A stretch of 64,000 bases of DNA from Myxococcaceae bacterium JPH2 (GTDB lineage Bacteria; Myxococcota; Myxococcia; Myxococcales; Myxococcaceae): assembly GCA_016458225.1 (NCBI GenBank), contig JAEMGR010000005.1, forward strand, positions 682,001 to 746,000, given 5' to 3'. Below are positions 8,182 through 16,612 of the stretch, piece by piece (within the stretch, counting starts at the first letter, position 1; each line of letters begins with the position of its first letter). Under the pieces are notes generated by a model. It made no database searches and had not been told where the DNA came from. It saw only the letters and a program-made list of their open reading frames with translations. The position numbers were made by a program, and so were the translations under genes.

Positions 8182-9741
8182 CTAATACCCAGGCGGGTAC
8201 GGCGGCGGGCGCGTGGGCCCGATGGGACCGGTGGGGACCTCGCGCTTGCGGACGCGGGGCACCGGATCAATGGCGGGCTGCGAGGCCGTGAGCCGGCCCA
8301 CGGTGAGCTGTCCCTGGAAGCCCTCCGACGTGGGCTTCTCATACAGCTTCAGGTAGGGCTGAGACAGCGGCCCCGACTGGGTGCGCGGCGTGGGCGTGGC
8401 TCCCACGACGCCACACTGCAGCTTGCTGTTCCGGTCCAGGTCACAGCCCCAGCGCCGTCCCGCCGCGAAGCCCACTTCCAAGACGAGCAGCGACTTCACC
8501 TGACGGAGGTACTGCGCCATGGGCGTGAAGTCCTGGTCCCAAGGAACGCCCGTCACCGTGCGCACGTGCGTGTTGCCCGCGAGCACCACCTGCATCTCGT
8601 CCGGCCGCGCCGCGTGGCGCTTCAACCAGACCTCCGCCAGCGCCGCGTCTCGCTCGCCCCCGTTCAGCAGGTCCGTGTCATACGCCACCACCGAGACCTT
8701 CAACCCCTGCGCGCGCATGGCCCGCACCTGGTCGATGAGGTCGAAGATGGCTCGGCTGCTTCGGCCATCCTGATACGGCCGACGCCAGAAGCGCCCATCC
8801 AACAGCGCGTCCTGGTCCAACGGCGCGCCGGGGCTGCCCAGGTACGCGTCGATGCGCTGCTGCTCCGTCGACGGAATCGACAGCCCCAGCGCCACCGGGA
8901 TGCTGCGCTCGGCGGACTGCCGGACCAGGACGCCCACCGCCGCGGGCACCTGCGCCGAGCCGAGCTGCTCGCCAATGAGCAGCATCCGCCCCGCGTGGAT
9001 GACCGCCTCCAGGCCATACACGCGCGACTCCATTTCGGGCGAGAACCCCGAAGGCGCGTCCGGCACCTGGTCCCTCCAGCGCGTGAGATAGAACTCCGGC
9101 GTCCGCACGGGCACGGGCACCTGCTCGTTCACGTTGCCGCTGAGCGTCTCAATCGAGGGCGTGGACTCCAGGCGCAGCGCGAGCGCGCGCTCCAGCTCCA
9201 TGTCCCGCAGCCCGTACTGGGCCCCATCCAGTCCGGTGAAGTGCTCGGTCATGTCGTAGTTGCCATCGCTGGTCCGGAGCCGGAAGAGGTTCGCCACGGC
9301 GATGTTGAGCGTGTTCGACGCGGGCCGCAGTGACGTCCCATCCTCCGCCTGGTCGCGGAGCGCGTCCTTGTCCACCTGCCCGCGAATCTCCGCGTCATTG
9401 CCCACCACATTGACGCTCATGCGGAAGATGCGAACCACCGACTCGCGCGAGGACACCGCCAGCCCCGTCACCAGGTAGCGGGTGAACGTGCCGTCGCCCG
9501 TGTTCCAGTTCATCGGGCCGCGCCAGGTGGTGAAGAACTGGCTGGGGTCCACCGCGCCCCGCTCGTCGTCAATCTTGAAGCCCCGCTCCACCAACAGCCG
9601 GCGCGTCTCGTCGAGCGCGACTTCCACGGGCTTCGCGAAGACATGTTCGTACTGCGGAAACTCCGGGTGCGCCGGGCCGTGCAGACAACCCGTGAGCCCC
9701 AATGCCAGACAGAGTCCGAGAACCCACCGTGCCAAATTCAT
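8182..9741 (-). CDS. Large lipoprotein with a possible ChaN/TIKI-like domain
   Basis: A 519-residue protein with a clear lipobox (GLTGC, Cys at about residue 19). The first half includes a region like outer-membrane assembly lipoproteins (TRRLLVERGFKIDDE, then FTTWRGPMNWNTG). The second half (about 240-440) alternates a Glu-containing strand (RMLLIGEQLGSAQVP), SIPVALGLSIP, a conserved-looking FWRRPYQDGRSSRAIF segment, and VVLAGNTHVRTVTGVPW. This resembles the EreA/ChaN/TIKI fold, where Glu and His line a metal or haem site, but I cannot confirm it. The C-terminus is Pro-rich. ATG 9741 is preferred over 9759 because it gives a compact signal peptide. It appears to be monocistronic. Confidence 0.65.
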   Translation of the reverse strand: MNLARWVLGLCLALGLTGCLHGPAHPEFPQYEHVFAKPVEVALDETRRLLVERGFKIDDERGAVDPSQFFTTWRGPMNWNTGDGTFTRYLVTGLAVSSRESVVRIFRMSVNVVGNDAEIRGQVDKDALRDQAEDGTSLRPASNTLNIAVANLFRLRTSDGNYDMTEHFTGLDGAQYGLRDMELERALALRLESTPSIETLSGNVNEQVPVPVRTPEFYLTRWRDQVPDAPSGFSPEMESRVYGLEAVIHAGRMLLIGEQLGSAQVPAAVGVLVRQSAERSIPVALGLSIPSTEQQRIDAYLGSPGAPLDQDALLDGRFWRRPYQDGRSSRAIFDLIDQVRAMRAQGLKVSVVAYDTDLLNGGERDAALAEVWLKRHAARPDEMQVVLAGNTHVRTVTGVPWDQDFTPMAQYLRQVKSLLVLEVGFAAGRRWGCDLDRNSKLQCGVVGATPTPRTQSGPLSQPYLKLYEKPTSEGFQGQLTVGRLTASQPAIDPVPRVRKREVPTGPIGPTRPPPYPPGY

Positions 9742-9840
9742 GATGCAACTGGGTAACACAAGTCACCGGGCATTTCCCGATACGCCCGTCTCGCAGGGAA
9801 ATGTCCTTCAATCCGCAACCATCGCGGCCCGAACGCGGGG

Positions 9841-10566
9841 CTACCGGGAAGATCCGAGGGCCCGCAGGTACTGCTCGCGCACCCGCGTGGCGAGGTCGAC
9901 GGGGTCGGGTCCGAAGGCCTCGGGCGGCACGGGGGGCAGCACGCGCACGCGAATGGACGCGCGGGGGCTCAGCCAGGGACCGTCTCCCTCCACCAACCCC
10001 GTGGTGCCCTCCACCACGATGGGCACCACGGGCACGTGCTCCTCCAGCGCGAGCTGGAACGCGCCGCGCTTGAACGGGAGCAGCTGACCGTTGGTGGAGT
10101 AGGTGCCCTCGGGGAAGATGAACACCGGCATGCCCCGGCGCAGCCAGGCGCGGCATGGGTCCAACAGCTGGTGCAGCGACGTGGAGGTGCCGCGCACGAC
10201 GGGCACGTGCCCCAGCAGCGTCATCATCCAGCCCACCAGCGGCAGCCGGAACAGCGACGCCTTGGCCACGAACTTGAACGGCGTGAACAGGCCCATCACC
10301 GCGAGGATGTCCATGGCGGACTGGTGATTGGCCACCAGCACACAGGGGCCGCGCGGCAGCAGCTCACGCCCCTCGATGCGCGTGCGCCAGCCGGGCGAGG
10401 CGTGCAGCCACACCCAGAAGCAGACGTTGCAGACCAGCGCATGCAACGCATTGCGGTTTCGGTCCACCGGATACGAGACGAGGAACAGCACCGCGCCGAG
10501 CGTGAACAACACCGGCGCGACGACGAGGAACAGCAGCCAGAACCACACCGAGACGACGAACCGCAT
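9841..10566 (-). CDS. plsC: 1-acyl-sn-glycerol-3-phosphate acyltransferase (PlsC family)
   Basis: A 241-residue membrane acyltransferase. An N-terminal hydrophobic helix (FWLLFLVVAPVLFTLGAVLF) is followed by the catalytic NHQSAMD (NHx4D) block at about 79-85, then RGTSTS, then the phosphate-binding FPEGTYS motif. It transfers an acyl chain to lysophosphatidic acid, giving phosphatidate at the inner membrane. The gene lies 11 bp after an SDR gene that resembles an enoyl-ACP reductase, so the two may form a small lipid operon. The ATG at 10566 starts the membrane helix; the open frame further upstream lies inside the SDR gene. More than one PlsC paralogue is usual in myxobacteria, so this need not be the housekeeping copy. 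Confidence 0.87.
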   Translation of the reverse strand: MRFVVSVWFWLLFLVVAPVLFTLGAVLFLVSYPVDRNRNALHALVCNVCFWVWLHASPGWRTRIEGRELLPRGPCVLVANHQSAMDILAVMGLFTPFKFVAKASLFRLPLVGWMMTLLGHVPVVRGTSTSLHQLLDPCRAWLRRGMPVFIFPEGTYSTNGQLLPFKRGAFQLALEEHVPVVPIVVEGTTGLVEGDGPWLSPRASIRVRVLPPVPPEAFGPDPVDLATRVREQYLRALGSSR

Positions 10567-10577
10567 GCGCAGGACCG

Positions 10578-11375
10578 TCAGCGCTGCGCGGGCGGCGTCA
10601 TCCGCGCCGCGAAGTTCATCGCGTAGTTGACCTCCAGGCCGCCGTCGACGACGAGCGTCTGGCCATTCACGTACTCGGAGCCCTCCGAGCACAGCCACTC
10701 GATGGGCCGGGCAATCTCATCCGGGCTGGCCACATGGCCCGAGGGCACCTGCTCCTTCACGGTGGCCTCCAGGCCCGCCCACGCATCGCCCATGTAGAAG
10801 CGGCTGGAGTCCGTGTCGATGTAGCCCGGGTTGACCGCGTTGACTCGGATGCCCGTGCCGGACAGCTCCGCGGCCAGGTACTTCACCATGATCTCCATGG
10901 CGCCCTTCATGGCCCCCAGGAGCCCGTGGAACGGCAGGGGCATGCGCGAGTCCATGCCCGACACCGCGACGATGCGCCCCTTGCGGCCCTCCATCAGCGG
11001 CACCGCGCGCTGCGCGCCCAACAGGAAGCTCTTCACCGTGACGTTGAACGTCTTGTCCATCTGGTGGAGCTTCGTCTGCATCAGCGGCGTGAAGACGGTG
11101 GAGGCCGCGTTGGCCACGAAGACATCCAGGCCGTGGAACTCTTCCTGGATGGTGTCGAAGACGCTGTGGAGGCTGGCGGGCTCCAGCTGATCCGCCACCA
11201 GCACGCGGCAGCGGCGCCCCAGCGCCTCCACTTCCTGGCACAGCGCCTGGGCCTGCTCGGCGTCACGTCGATACGTGGAGACGATGTCATAGCCGGCCTT
11301 GGCCAGCCGCAGGGACACAGCGCGGCCCACGCCGCGCGAACCACCGGTGATGAGCGCCACGGGAGATGTCGTCAT
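10578..11375 (-). CDS. SDR-family oxidoreductase, FabL (enoyl-ACP reductase III)-like, without catalytic Tyr
   Basis: A 265-residue Rossmann protein. TGGSRGVG at 10-17 is the cofactor turn, NAAST follows at 89-93, and the C-terminal [10 protein letters not shown] is typical. The overall pattern ([20 protein letters not shown], a YIDTDSS segment) is close to Bacillus FabL. However, the active site reads FHGLLGAMK: with Lys157 kept, position 153 (YxxxK spacing) is Leu and position 150 (Yx6K spacing, used by FabI and FabL) is His. The usual proton-donating Tyr is therefore absent in both registers. It may use another donor or be a non-catalytic partner. An alternative start is ATG 11390. It is probably co-transcribed with plsC. 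Confidence 0.8.
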   Translation of the reverse strand: MTTSPVALITGGSRGVGRAVSLRLAKAGYDIVSTYRRDAEQAQALCQEVEALGRRCRVLVADQLEPASLHSVFDTIQEEFHGLDVFVANAASTVFTPLMQTKLHQMDKTFNVTVKSFLLGAQRAVPLMEGRKGRIVAVSGMDSRMPLPFHGLLGAMKGAMEIMVKYLAAELSGTGIRVNAVNPGYIDTDSSRFYMGDAWAGLEATVKEQVPSGHVASPDEIARPIEWLCSEGSEYVNGQTLVVDGGLEVNYAMNFAARMTPPAQR

Positions 11376-11571
11376 GGTGCCCCAGGGCATACCACCTTCC
11401 CGCCCCTCCCGGACGTCCTCCACCCTGAGCCGGGCCCCTCTCCGGGCATGGGTCCCGCGTCCTGGCCGATGACACTCGGGACGTCGCCCCGGCGTCACTC
11501 GGGTTCTTATGCGCTTGCGGCCTCGGCGCGTTACGAACTTAGGTGCCCGGTCGAATGCGAGGAGACGCCGA

Positions 11572-13113
11572 ATGGATGTGAAGGGTGTGCACGTCGAGAC
11601 CCATCCCCGAGAGGGAGAACCGCTCGTCCGCGCCGGACGTCCGGATCCCTGCACCGTGGTGCTCTTCGGCGCCACGGGAGACCTCGCCCAGCGCAAGCTG
11701 TTCCCCGCCCTCTTCGAGCTGGACCGCGCGGGCCTGCTCCCCGAGCACTTCGCCGTCGTCGCCTTCAGCCGCTCCACGTTGGACGACACCGCGTTCCGCG
11801 CGCACGTGAAGGCGGGCCTCGAGAAGTTCGCCCGCACGCAGCCCCTGGACGAGGCCACCTGGAAGCGCTTCGCCCCGCGCCTCGAAGGCGTCTCCGGCGC
11901 CTATGATGATCCGCAGTCCTTCGTCCGCCTGCGCGAGCGGCTCGCCACGGTCTCCCAGAAGCAGAAGACCGGCGACAACCAGCTCTATTACCTGGCCACG
12001 CCCGCCTCCACCTTCCCCCAGATTCTCAAGGGGCTCGCGGACGCGGGGCTGCTGACGCGCCAGACGGATCCAGGCCACCACCCGTGGCGCAGGCTCGTCA
12101 TCGAGAAGCCCTTCGGCCACGACCTGGAGAGCGCCAAGGCCCTCAACCGCGAGCTGTTCTCGGTGCTGGACGAGCGGCAGATCTTCCGCATCGACCACTA
12201 CCTGGGCAAGGAGACGGTGCAGAACATCCTCGTGTTCCGCTTCGCCAACGCCATCTTCGAGCCATTGTGGAACCGCCAGCACATCGACCACGTGGAGATC
12301 ACCGCGGCGGAGACGATTGGCGTGGAGGGGCGCGGCGGCTTCTACGACGAGACGGGCGTCATCCGGGACATGGTGCAGAACCACCTGCTCCAGGTGCTCG
12401 CGCTGTGCGCCATGGAGCCGCCAGTGTCCTTTGGCGCGGAGGACATCCGCGACGAGAAGAACAAGGTGTTCCGCGCGCTGCGCCCCGTGGAGGGCGCCGA
12501 CGTCGCGGACCACGTCGTGGTGGGCCAGTACAAGGGCTACGCGCAGGAGAAGGGCGTCAAGCCGGGCTCGCGCACGCCCACGTACGTCGCGCTGCGCATG
12601 CACGTGGACTCGTGGCGCTGGCAGGGCGTGCCCTTCTACGTGCGCGCGGGAAAGAACCTGAAGCGGCGCATGACGGAGGTGTCCATCCACTTCAAGTCCG
12701 TGCCCGTGGGCCTCTTCAGCGGCGAGGGCGCCACGTGCCAGCGGCTGCAGCCCAACGTGCTCACGCTGCGCATCCAGCCGCGCGAGGGCATCGCCCTCTC
12801 CTTCGAGTCCAAGGTCCCCGGTGAGGACGTCAACATCGCGGGCGTCACCATGGACTTCAACTACGCGGAGAGCTTCGCCAAGCCCGTGCCGGAGGCCTAC
12901 GAGCGGCTGCTGCTGGACTGCATGCGCGGCAACGCCACGCTCTTCGCGCGACAGGACAGCGTGGAGCAGGCCTGGGCCTATGTGACGCCCATCCTGCGCG
13001 CCATCGAGACCGGCGAGGGCGGCACCGTGCACACGTACGAGCCCGGGACGGCGGGTCCGGAGGCCGCCGCCTCGCTGCTGGCCCGCAGCGGACGTCGGTG
13101 GACGCCGCTATGA
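11572..13113 (+). CDS. zwf: Glucose-6-phosphate 1-dehydrogenase
   Basis: A 513-residue enzyme of normal length that oxidises glucose 6-phosphate to 6-phosphogluconolactone with NADP+, the entry step of the oxidative pentose phosphate pathway. [10 protein letters not shown] at 33-42 is the nucleotide-binding turn, [10 protein letters not shown] follows, and RIDHYLGKE at 206-214 carries the substrate-binding Lys and catalytic His. The start at 11572 has GAGGAG 8 bp upstream. An open frame back to 11509 has no such site. The stop overlaps the pgl start as ATGA, so zwf, pgl and gnd form one operon in pathway order. Confidence 0.96.
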   Translation: MDVKGVHVETHPREGEPLVRAGRPDPCTVVLFGATGDLAQRKLFPALFELDRAGLLPEHFAVVAFSRSTLDDTAFRAHVKAGLEKFARTQPLDEATWKRFAPRLEGVSGAYDDPQSFVRLRERLATVSQKQKTGDNQLYYLATPASTFPQILKGLADAGLLTRQTDPGHHPWRRLVIEKPFGHDLESAKALNRELFSVLDERQIFRIDHYLGKETVQNILVFRFANAIFEPLWNRQHIDHVEITAAETIGVEGRGGFYDETGVIRDMVQNHLLQVLALCAMEPPVSFGAEDIRDEKNKVFRALRPVEGADVADHVVVGQYKGYAQEKGVKPGSRTPTYVALRMHVDSWRWQGVPFYVRAGKNLKRRMTEVSIHFKSVPVGLFSGEGATCQRLQPNVLTLRIQPREGIALSFESKVPGEDVNIAGVTMDFNYAESFAKPVPEAYERLLLDCMRGNATLFARQDSVEQAWAYVTPILRAIETGEGGTVHTYEPGTAGPEAAASLLARSGRRWTPL

Positions 13114-13775
13114 GCGAGCCCCTCGTCGTCGCCCCCGAGCACCTGGCGCGACAGGCCGCCGAGTGGCTGGCGCGCGCGCTCCAGGACGCCCTGAGCCATC
13201 AGCCCCGCGTCAGCCTCGCGCTGTCGGGGGGCTCGACGCCCGCGCCCACGTATCGCGCGCTGGCGGGGATGACGCTGCCCTGGGCCCGCGTGGACGTGTA
13301 CTTCGTGGACGAGCGCTTCGTGCCGCCCGACCATGCCCAGAGCAACTACCGGCTGGTGGAGGACACGCTCCTGCGCCCGCTGCGGCTGCCGTCCTCGCAG
13401 GTGTTCCGCATGGAGGGCGAGCGCGAGGACCGCGAGCAGGCCGCGCGCGACTACGAGGCCCGGCTCCCCGCCGCGCTGGACGTGGTGCTCCTGGGCATGG
13501 GCGAGGACGGCCACACGGCCAGCCTGTTCCCCGGCAGTCCCGCGCTCGAAGAGCACGAGCGGCGGGTGCTCGCGGTGGTGGGCCCCAAGCCCCCACCGTG
13601 GCGCATGACGTTGACGTTCCCGGTGCTGCAAGGCGCGCGGGCCGTGCTGGGGTTGGTGGCGGGCGCGGGCAAGCAGGACGCGGTGCGCCGGGTGTTGGCT
13701 GGAGACGCGGCCCTGCCCGCGGCCCGCGTGACTCGCGCGCAGTGGATGATGGACCCCGCCGCTGCGGGACAGTGA
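13110..13775 (+). CDS. pgl: 6-phosphogluconolactonase
   Basis: A 221-residue NagB/DevB-type lactonase that hydrolyses 6-phosphogluconolactone to 6-phosphogluconate. Visible family motifs are ALSGGSTP, YFVDERFVP, SNYRL and LGMGEDGHTASLFP, the last holding the catalytic His. The ATG overlaps the zwf stop in an ATGA junction, giving translational coupling; a frame start at 13098 inside zwf is less likely. The protein is at the short end of the family but complete. Confidence 0.93.
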   Translation: MSEPLVVAPEHLARQAAEWLARALQDALSHQPRVSLALSGGSTPAPTYRALAGMTLPWARVDVYFVDERFVPPDHAQSNYRLVEDTLLRPLRLPSSQVFRMEGEREDREQAARDYEARLPAALDVVLLGMGEDGHTASLFPGSPALEEHERRVLAVVGPKPPPWRMTLTFPVLQGARAVLGLVAGAGKQDAVRRVLAGDAALPAARVTRAQWMMDPAAAGQ

Positions 13776-13809
13776 CGAGATTTCCCAAGGAAGCTTCTGA
13801 GGAGGCAGC

Positions 13810-15246
13810 ATGACTGCGGCAAGCAGCCCTCCAAAGCCGGCGCAGTTCGGCGTGGCGGGCATGGGCGTGATGGGCGCGAGCCTGGCCCTCAACATCGCGG
13901 ACCACGGCTTCCGCGTGGCGGTGTGGGACCGGCATGCGGAGCGCATCGATGAGATGCATCAGAAGTACGGACACCCGGAGATAGGTGGCACGGCGTCGCT
14001 CGAGGAGTTCGTGAAGCGACTGGAGCGCCCGCGCCGCATCCTGCTGATGGTGACGGCGGGCGAGGCGGTGGACTCCATGCTGGAGCGCCTGTTCCCGCTC
14101 TTGTCGCCCGGCGACGTGGTGATGGACGCAGGCAACTCCTGGTACGAGGACACGCGCCGGCGCGAGCGCCTCTGCCACGACAAGGGCTTCCACTTCCTGG
14201 GCGTGGGCGTGTCTGGCGGCGAGGAGGGCGCGCGCCACGGGCCCTCCATCATGCCCGGCGGCCCGGCGGACGCGTACGCGCTGGTGCGCCCCGTGCTGGA
14301 GGCCATCGCCGCGCGCACCGAGGCGGGCCTGTGCGTCACCCACGTGGGGCCGGATGGCGCGGGCCACTTCGTGAAGATGGTGCACAACGGCATCGAGTAC
14401 GCGGACATGCAGCTGCTCGCGGAGACGTACGACGTGCTGCGCCGCGGCCTGGGCATGGACGCCACGTCCCTGGCGGACCTGTTCTCGCGCTGGAACGAGG
14501 GCATCGCCGAGTCCTTCCTGCTGGAGACCACCATCAAGGTGCTCCGAAAGAAGGACGAGAAGACCGGACGTCCACTGGTGGACATGGTGTTGGACAAGGC
14601 CGGCCAGAAGGGCACCGGCAAGTGGACGGTGCAGGTGGCGCTCAACAAGGGCGTGCCCGTGCCCTCCATCGCCTCCGCGTTGGATGCGCGCAACCTGTCC
14701 TCGCTCAAGGACGAGCGCGTGGCGGCCTCGCGCGTGCTCAAGGGGCCGCACGAGTCGCTGTCCACCGAGGAGCGCCAGAACCTGGCGCAGTGGGCGCATG
14801 ACGCGCTCTACGCCGCGCGCGTGGTGACGTATGCGCAGGGCATGCGGCTCATCCAGGTGGCGTCACGGGAGTATGGCTGGAATGTGTCGCTGGCGGAGAT
14901 GGCGCGCATCTGGCGCGGCGGCTGTATCATCCGCGCCAAGCTCCTCACCCCGCTGCGCGAGGCCTTCACGCAGCAGCCGGAGCTGCCCAACCTGATGGTC
15001 TCCGATGCCTTCGCCCCGGTGCTGGACGGGCTGGCGCCCTCGTGGCGCAAGTTCCTCGGCTCGGCGACGCGGCTGGGCATCCCTGTGCCGGTGTTCAGCT
15101 CCAGCCTGGCGTACATGGACAGCTACCGCAGCCCGGAGCTGCCCCAGAATCTCACCCAGGCCCAGCGCGACGCCTTCGGCGCCCACACCTACCAGCGCCG
15201 AGACACCCCCGACGCAGGCTTCGTGCACAGCGATTGGAACGCGTGA
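13810..15246 (+). CDS. gnd: 6-phosphogluconate dehydrogenase (decarboxylating)
   Basis: A 478-residue enzyme converting 6-phosphogluconate to ribulose 5-phosphate and CO2 with NADP+. The Rossmann turn GMGVMGASLALNIADHG is near residue 17, GVSGGEEGARHGPSIMPGG is the substrate loop, and HFVKMVHNGIEY has the catalytic Lys near 189. Length fits the long dimeric form. GAGGAGG stands just before the ATG. It follows pgl after 34 bp and closes the zwf-pgl-gnd operon. A 184-bp gap with no clear hairpin terminator follows. Confidence 0.95.
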   Translation: MTAASSPPKPAQFGVAGMGVMGASLALNIADHGFRVAVWDRHAERIDEMHQKYGHPEIGGTASLEEFVKRLERPRRILLMVTAGEAVDSMLERLFPLLSPGDVVMDAGNSWYEDTRRRERLCHDKGFHFLGVGVSGGEEGARHGPSIMPGGPADAYALVRPVLEAIAARTEAGLCVTHVGPDGAGHFVKMVHNGIEYADMQLLAETYDVLRRGLGMDATSLADLFSRWNEGIAESFLLETTIKVLRKKDEKTGRPLVDMVLDKAGQKGTGKWTVQVALNKGVPVPSIASALDARNLSSLKDERVAASRVLKGPHESLSTEERQNLAQWAHDALYAARVVTYAQGMRLIQVASREYGWNVSLAEMARIWRGGCIIRAKLLTPLREAFTQQPELPNLMVSDAFAPVLDGLAPSWRKFLGSATRLGIPVPVFSSSLAYMDSYRSPELPQNLTQAQRDAFGAHTYQRRDTPDAGFVHSDWNA

Positions 15247-15430
15247 CGCAGCAGGTTGAGACCCGCGCCCAGGTATCACACCTGGGTGCGTGTCACCCCT
15301 GTGCCCCTGTCGCAAGGGAAGGCCCCCGCCGTGACGCAGTGAAACAACGTCGGGGGTCCCTCCCCGAAAGTCAGCTCTCTCTGGTTAGCTGGAGGACACC
15401 GTTCGGGAACCACCACACCAGGGGTCATCC

Positions 15431-16600
15431 ATGTCGACTGAACCGGGAGCGAAGGTCCTTCAAGAAGTGAGGGCTCTGGCGCCGGAGATCGCCGCCCAGA
15501 GCGCGGCCATCGAGGAGGCGCGGACCCTTCCGCCAGACGTCGTCACACGGCTCAAGAACGCGGGCCTCTTCCGGATGTTCGCGCCTCGGAACGTGGGCGG
15601 CACCGAGTTGGATCTCGTCTCGGGGCTGGAGGTGCTGGAGGAGCTGTCTCGCGCGGACGGTGCCACGGGTTGGGCCACCATGATTGCCTCGGAGAGCGCG
15701 CACATGTTCGTGCTGCTCCCGCGCGAGCAACTGAACGCCATCTACGCGCCCAGCCCCGACGTCACCATGGGCGGCGCCTTCAACGCGCAGGGCACCGCGC
15801 GCGAGGTGGACGGCGGCTACCAGGTCACCGGCCGGTGGAACTTCGCCACGGGCTGCAAGCACTCGGACTGGCTGTTCGGCAACTGCGTGCTGTTGGGAGA
15901 CGACGGCAAGCCGCTGCCCGGCCCCGCGCCCGGGACGGTGCGCACGCGCGGCATGCTGGTGCCCGCGGGCGAGGGGCGCATCATGGACAACTGGTCCGTG
16001 CTCGGCCTGCGCGGCACGGGCAGCCACGACGTCGTCATCGAGGCGTTCGTCCCGCACGCGCGCAGCTTCGACATCTTCATGGGCACGCCCAACGTGGAGG
16101 GCCCCACGTACGTGGTGCCGGTGCTGCACTGCGCGCTGCACATGGGCGCGGTGGCGCTGGGCATCGCGCAGGGCGCGGTGGATGACCTGATGGCGCTGGC
16201 GCTCACTGGCAAGAAGCGGCTGTACGCGCGCCACGCGCTGGTGGACTCGCCCGTGTTCCGCAACCGCCTGGGCCGCGCGGACACCGCCGTGCGAGGCGCG
16301 CGCGCCGCGTTGCGCGACCTGGGCCGCCAATACTGGGAGGCGTGCAACACGTCTCCGGCGGTCGCCTTCGGCCTGGCGCCGCAGGTGTCCGCCACGCTCA
16401 CGTGGGTGACGGAGACGGCCGCGCAGGTGGTGACCAGCTGCTACCACTCGGGCGGCGCGTCCTCCATCCGCGACGGCGCCACGCTGCAGCGCCGCTTCCG
16501 AGACATCCACACGCTCATGCAACACGCCTCGGTGGCCGAGGGCTGGTTCACCCAGATGGGCGCCGCGCTCCTCGGCTTCCCCGTCCTCTTCGAGGCGTGA
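15431..16600 (+). CDS. Acyl-CoA dehydrogenase-family flavoprotein (HsaA/group D monooxygenase-like)
   Basis: A 389-residue protein with the three-part acyl-CoA dehydrogenase fold: a helical N-terminus (FRMFAPRNVGG), a beta middle domain (VTGRWNFATGCKHSDW, LRGTGSHDV), and a C-terminal type-2 helical domain (SCYHSGGASSIRDGATLQR, then RDIHTLMQH). The WNFATGCKHSDW and LRGTGSHDV pattern, with the ending RDIHT.. QH, is typical of HsaA/HpaB-like FMN-dependent hydroxylases and DszC relatives, rather than fatty acyl-CoA dehydrogenases with a catalytic Glu. A reductase partner is not visible. It converges on an acyl-CoA synthetase gene 12 bp away. Confidence 0.8.
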   Translation: MSTEPGAKVLQEVRALAPEIAAQSAAIEEARTLPPDVVTRLKNAGLFRMFAPRNVGGTELDLVSGLEVLEELSRADGATGWATMIASESAHMFVLLPREQLNAIYAPSPDVTMGGAFNAQGTAREVDGGYQVTGRWNFATGCKHSDWLFGNCVLLGDDGKPLPGPAPGTVRTRGMLVPAGEGRIMDNWSVLGLRGTGSHDVVIEAFVPHARSFDIFMGTPNVEGPTYVVPVLHCALHMGAVALGIAQGAVDDLMALALTGKKRLYARHALVDSPVFRNRLGRADTAVRGARAALRDLGRQYWEACNTSPAVAFGLAPQVSATLTWVTETAAQVVTSCYHSGGASSIRDGATLQRRFRDIHTLMQHASVAEGWFTQMGAALLGFPVLFEA

Positions 16601-16612
16601 GCGACACGGGCC

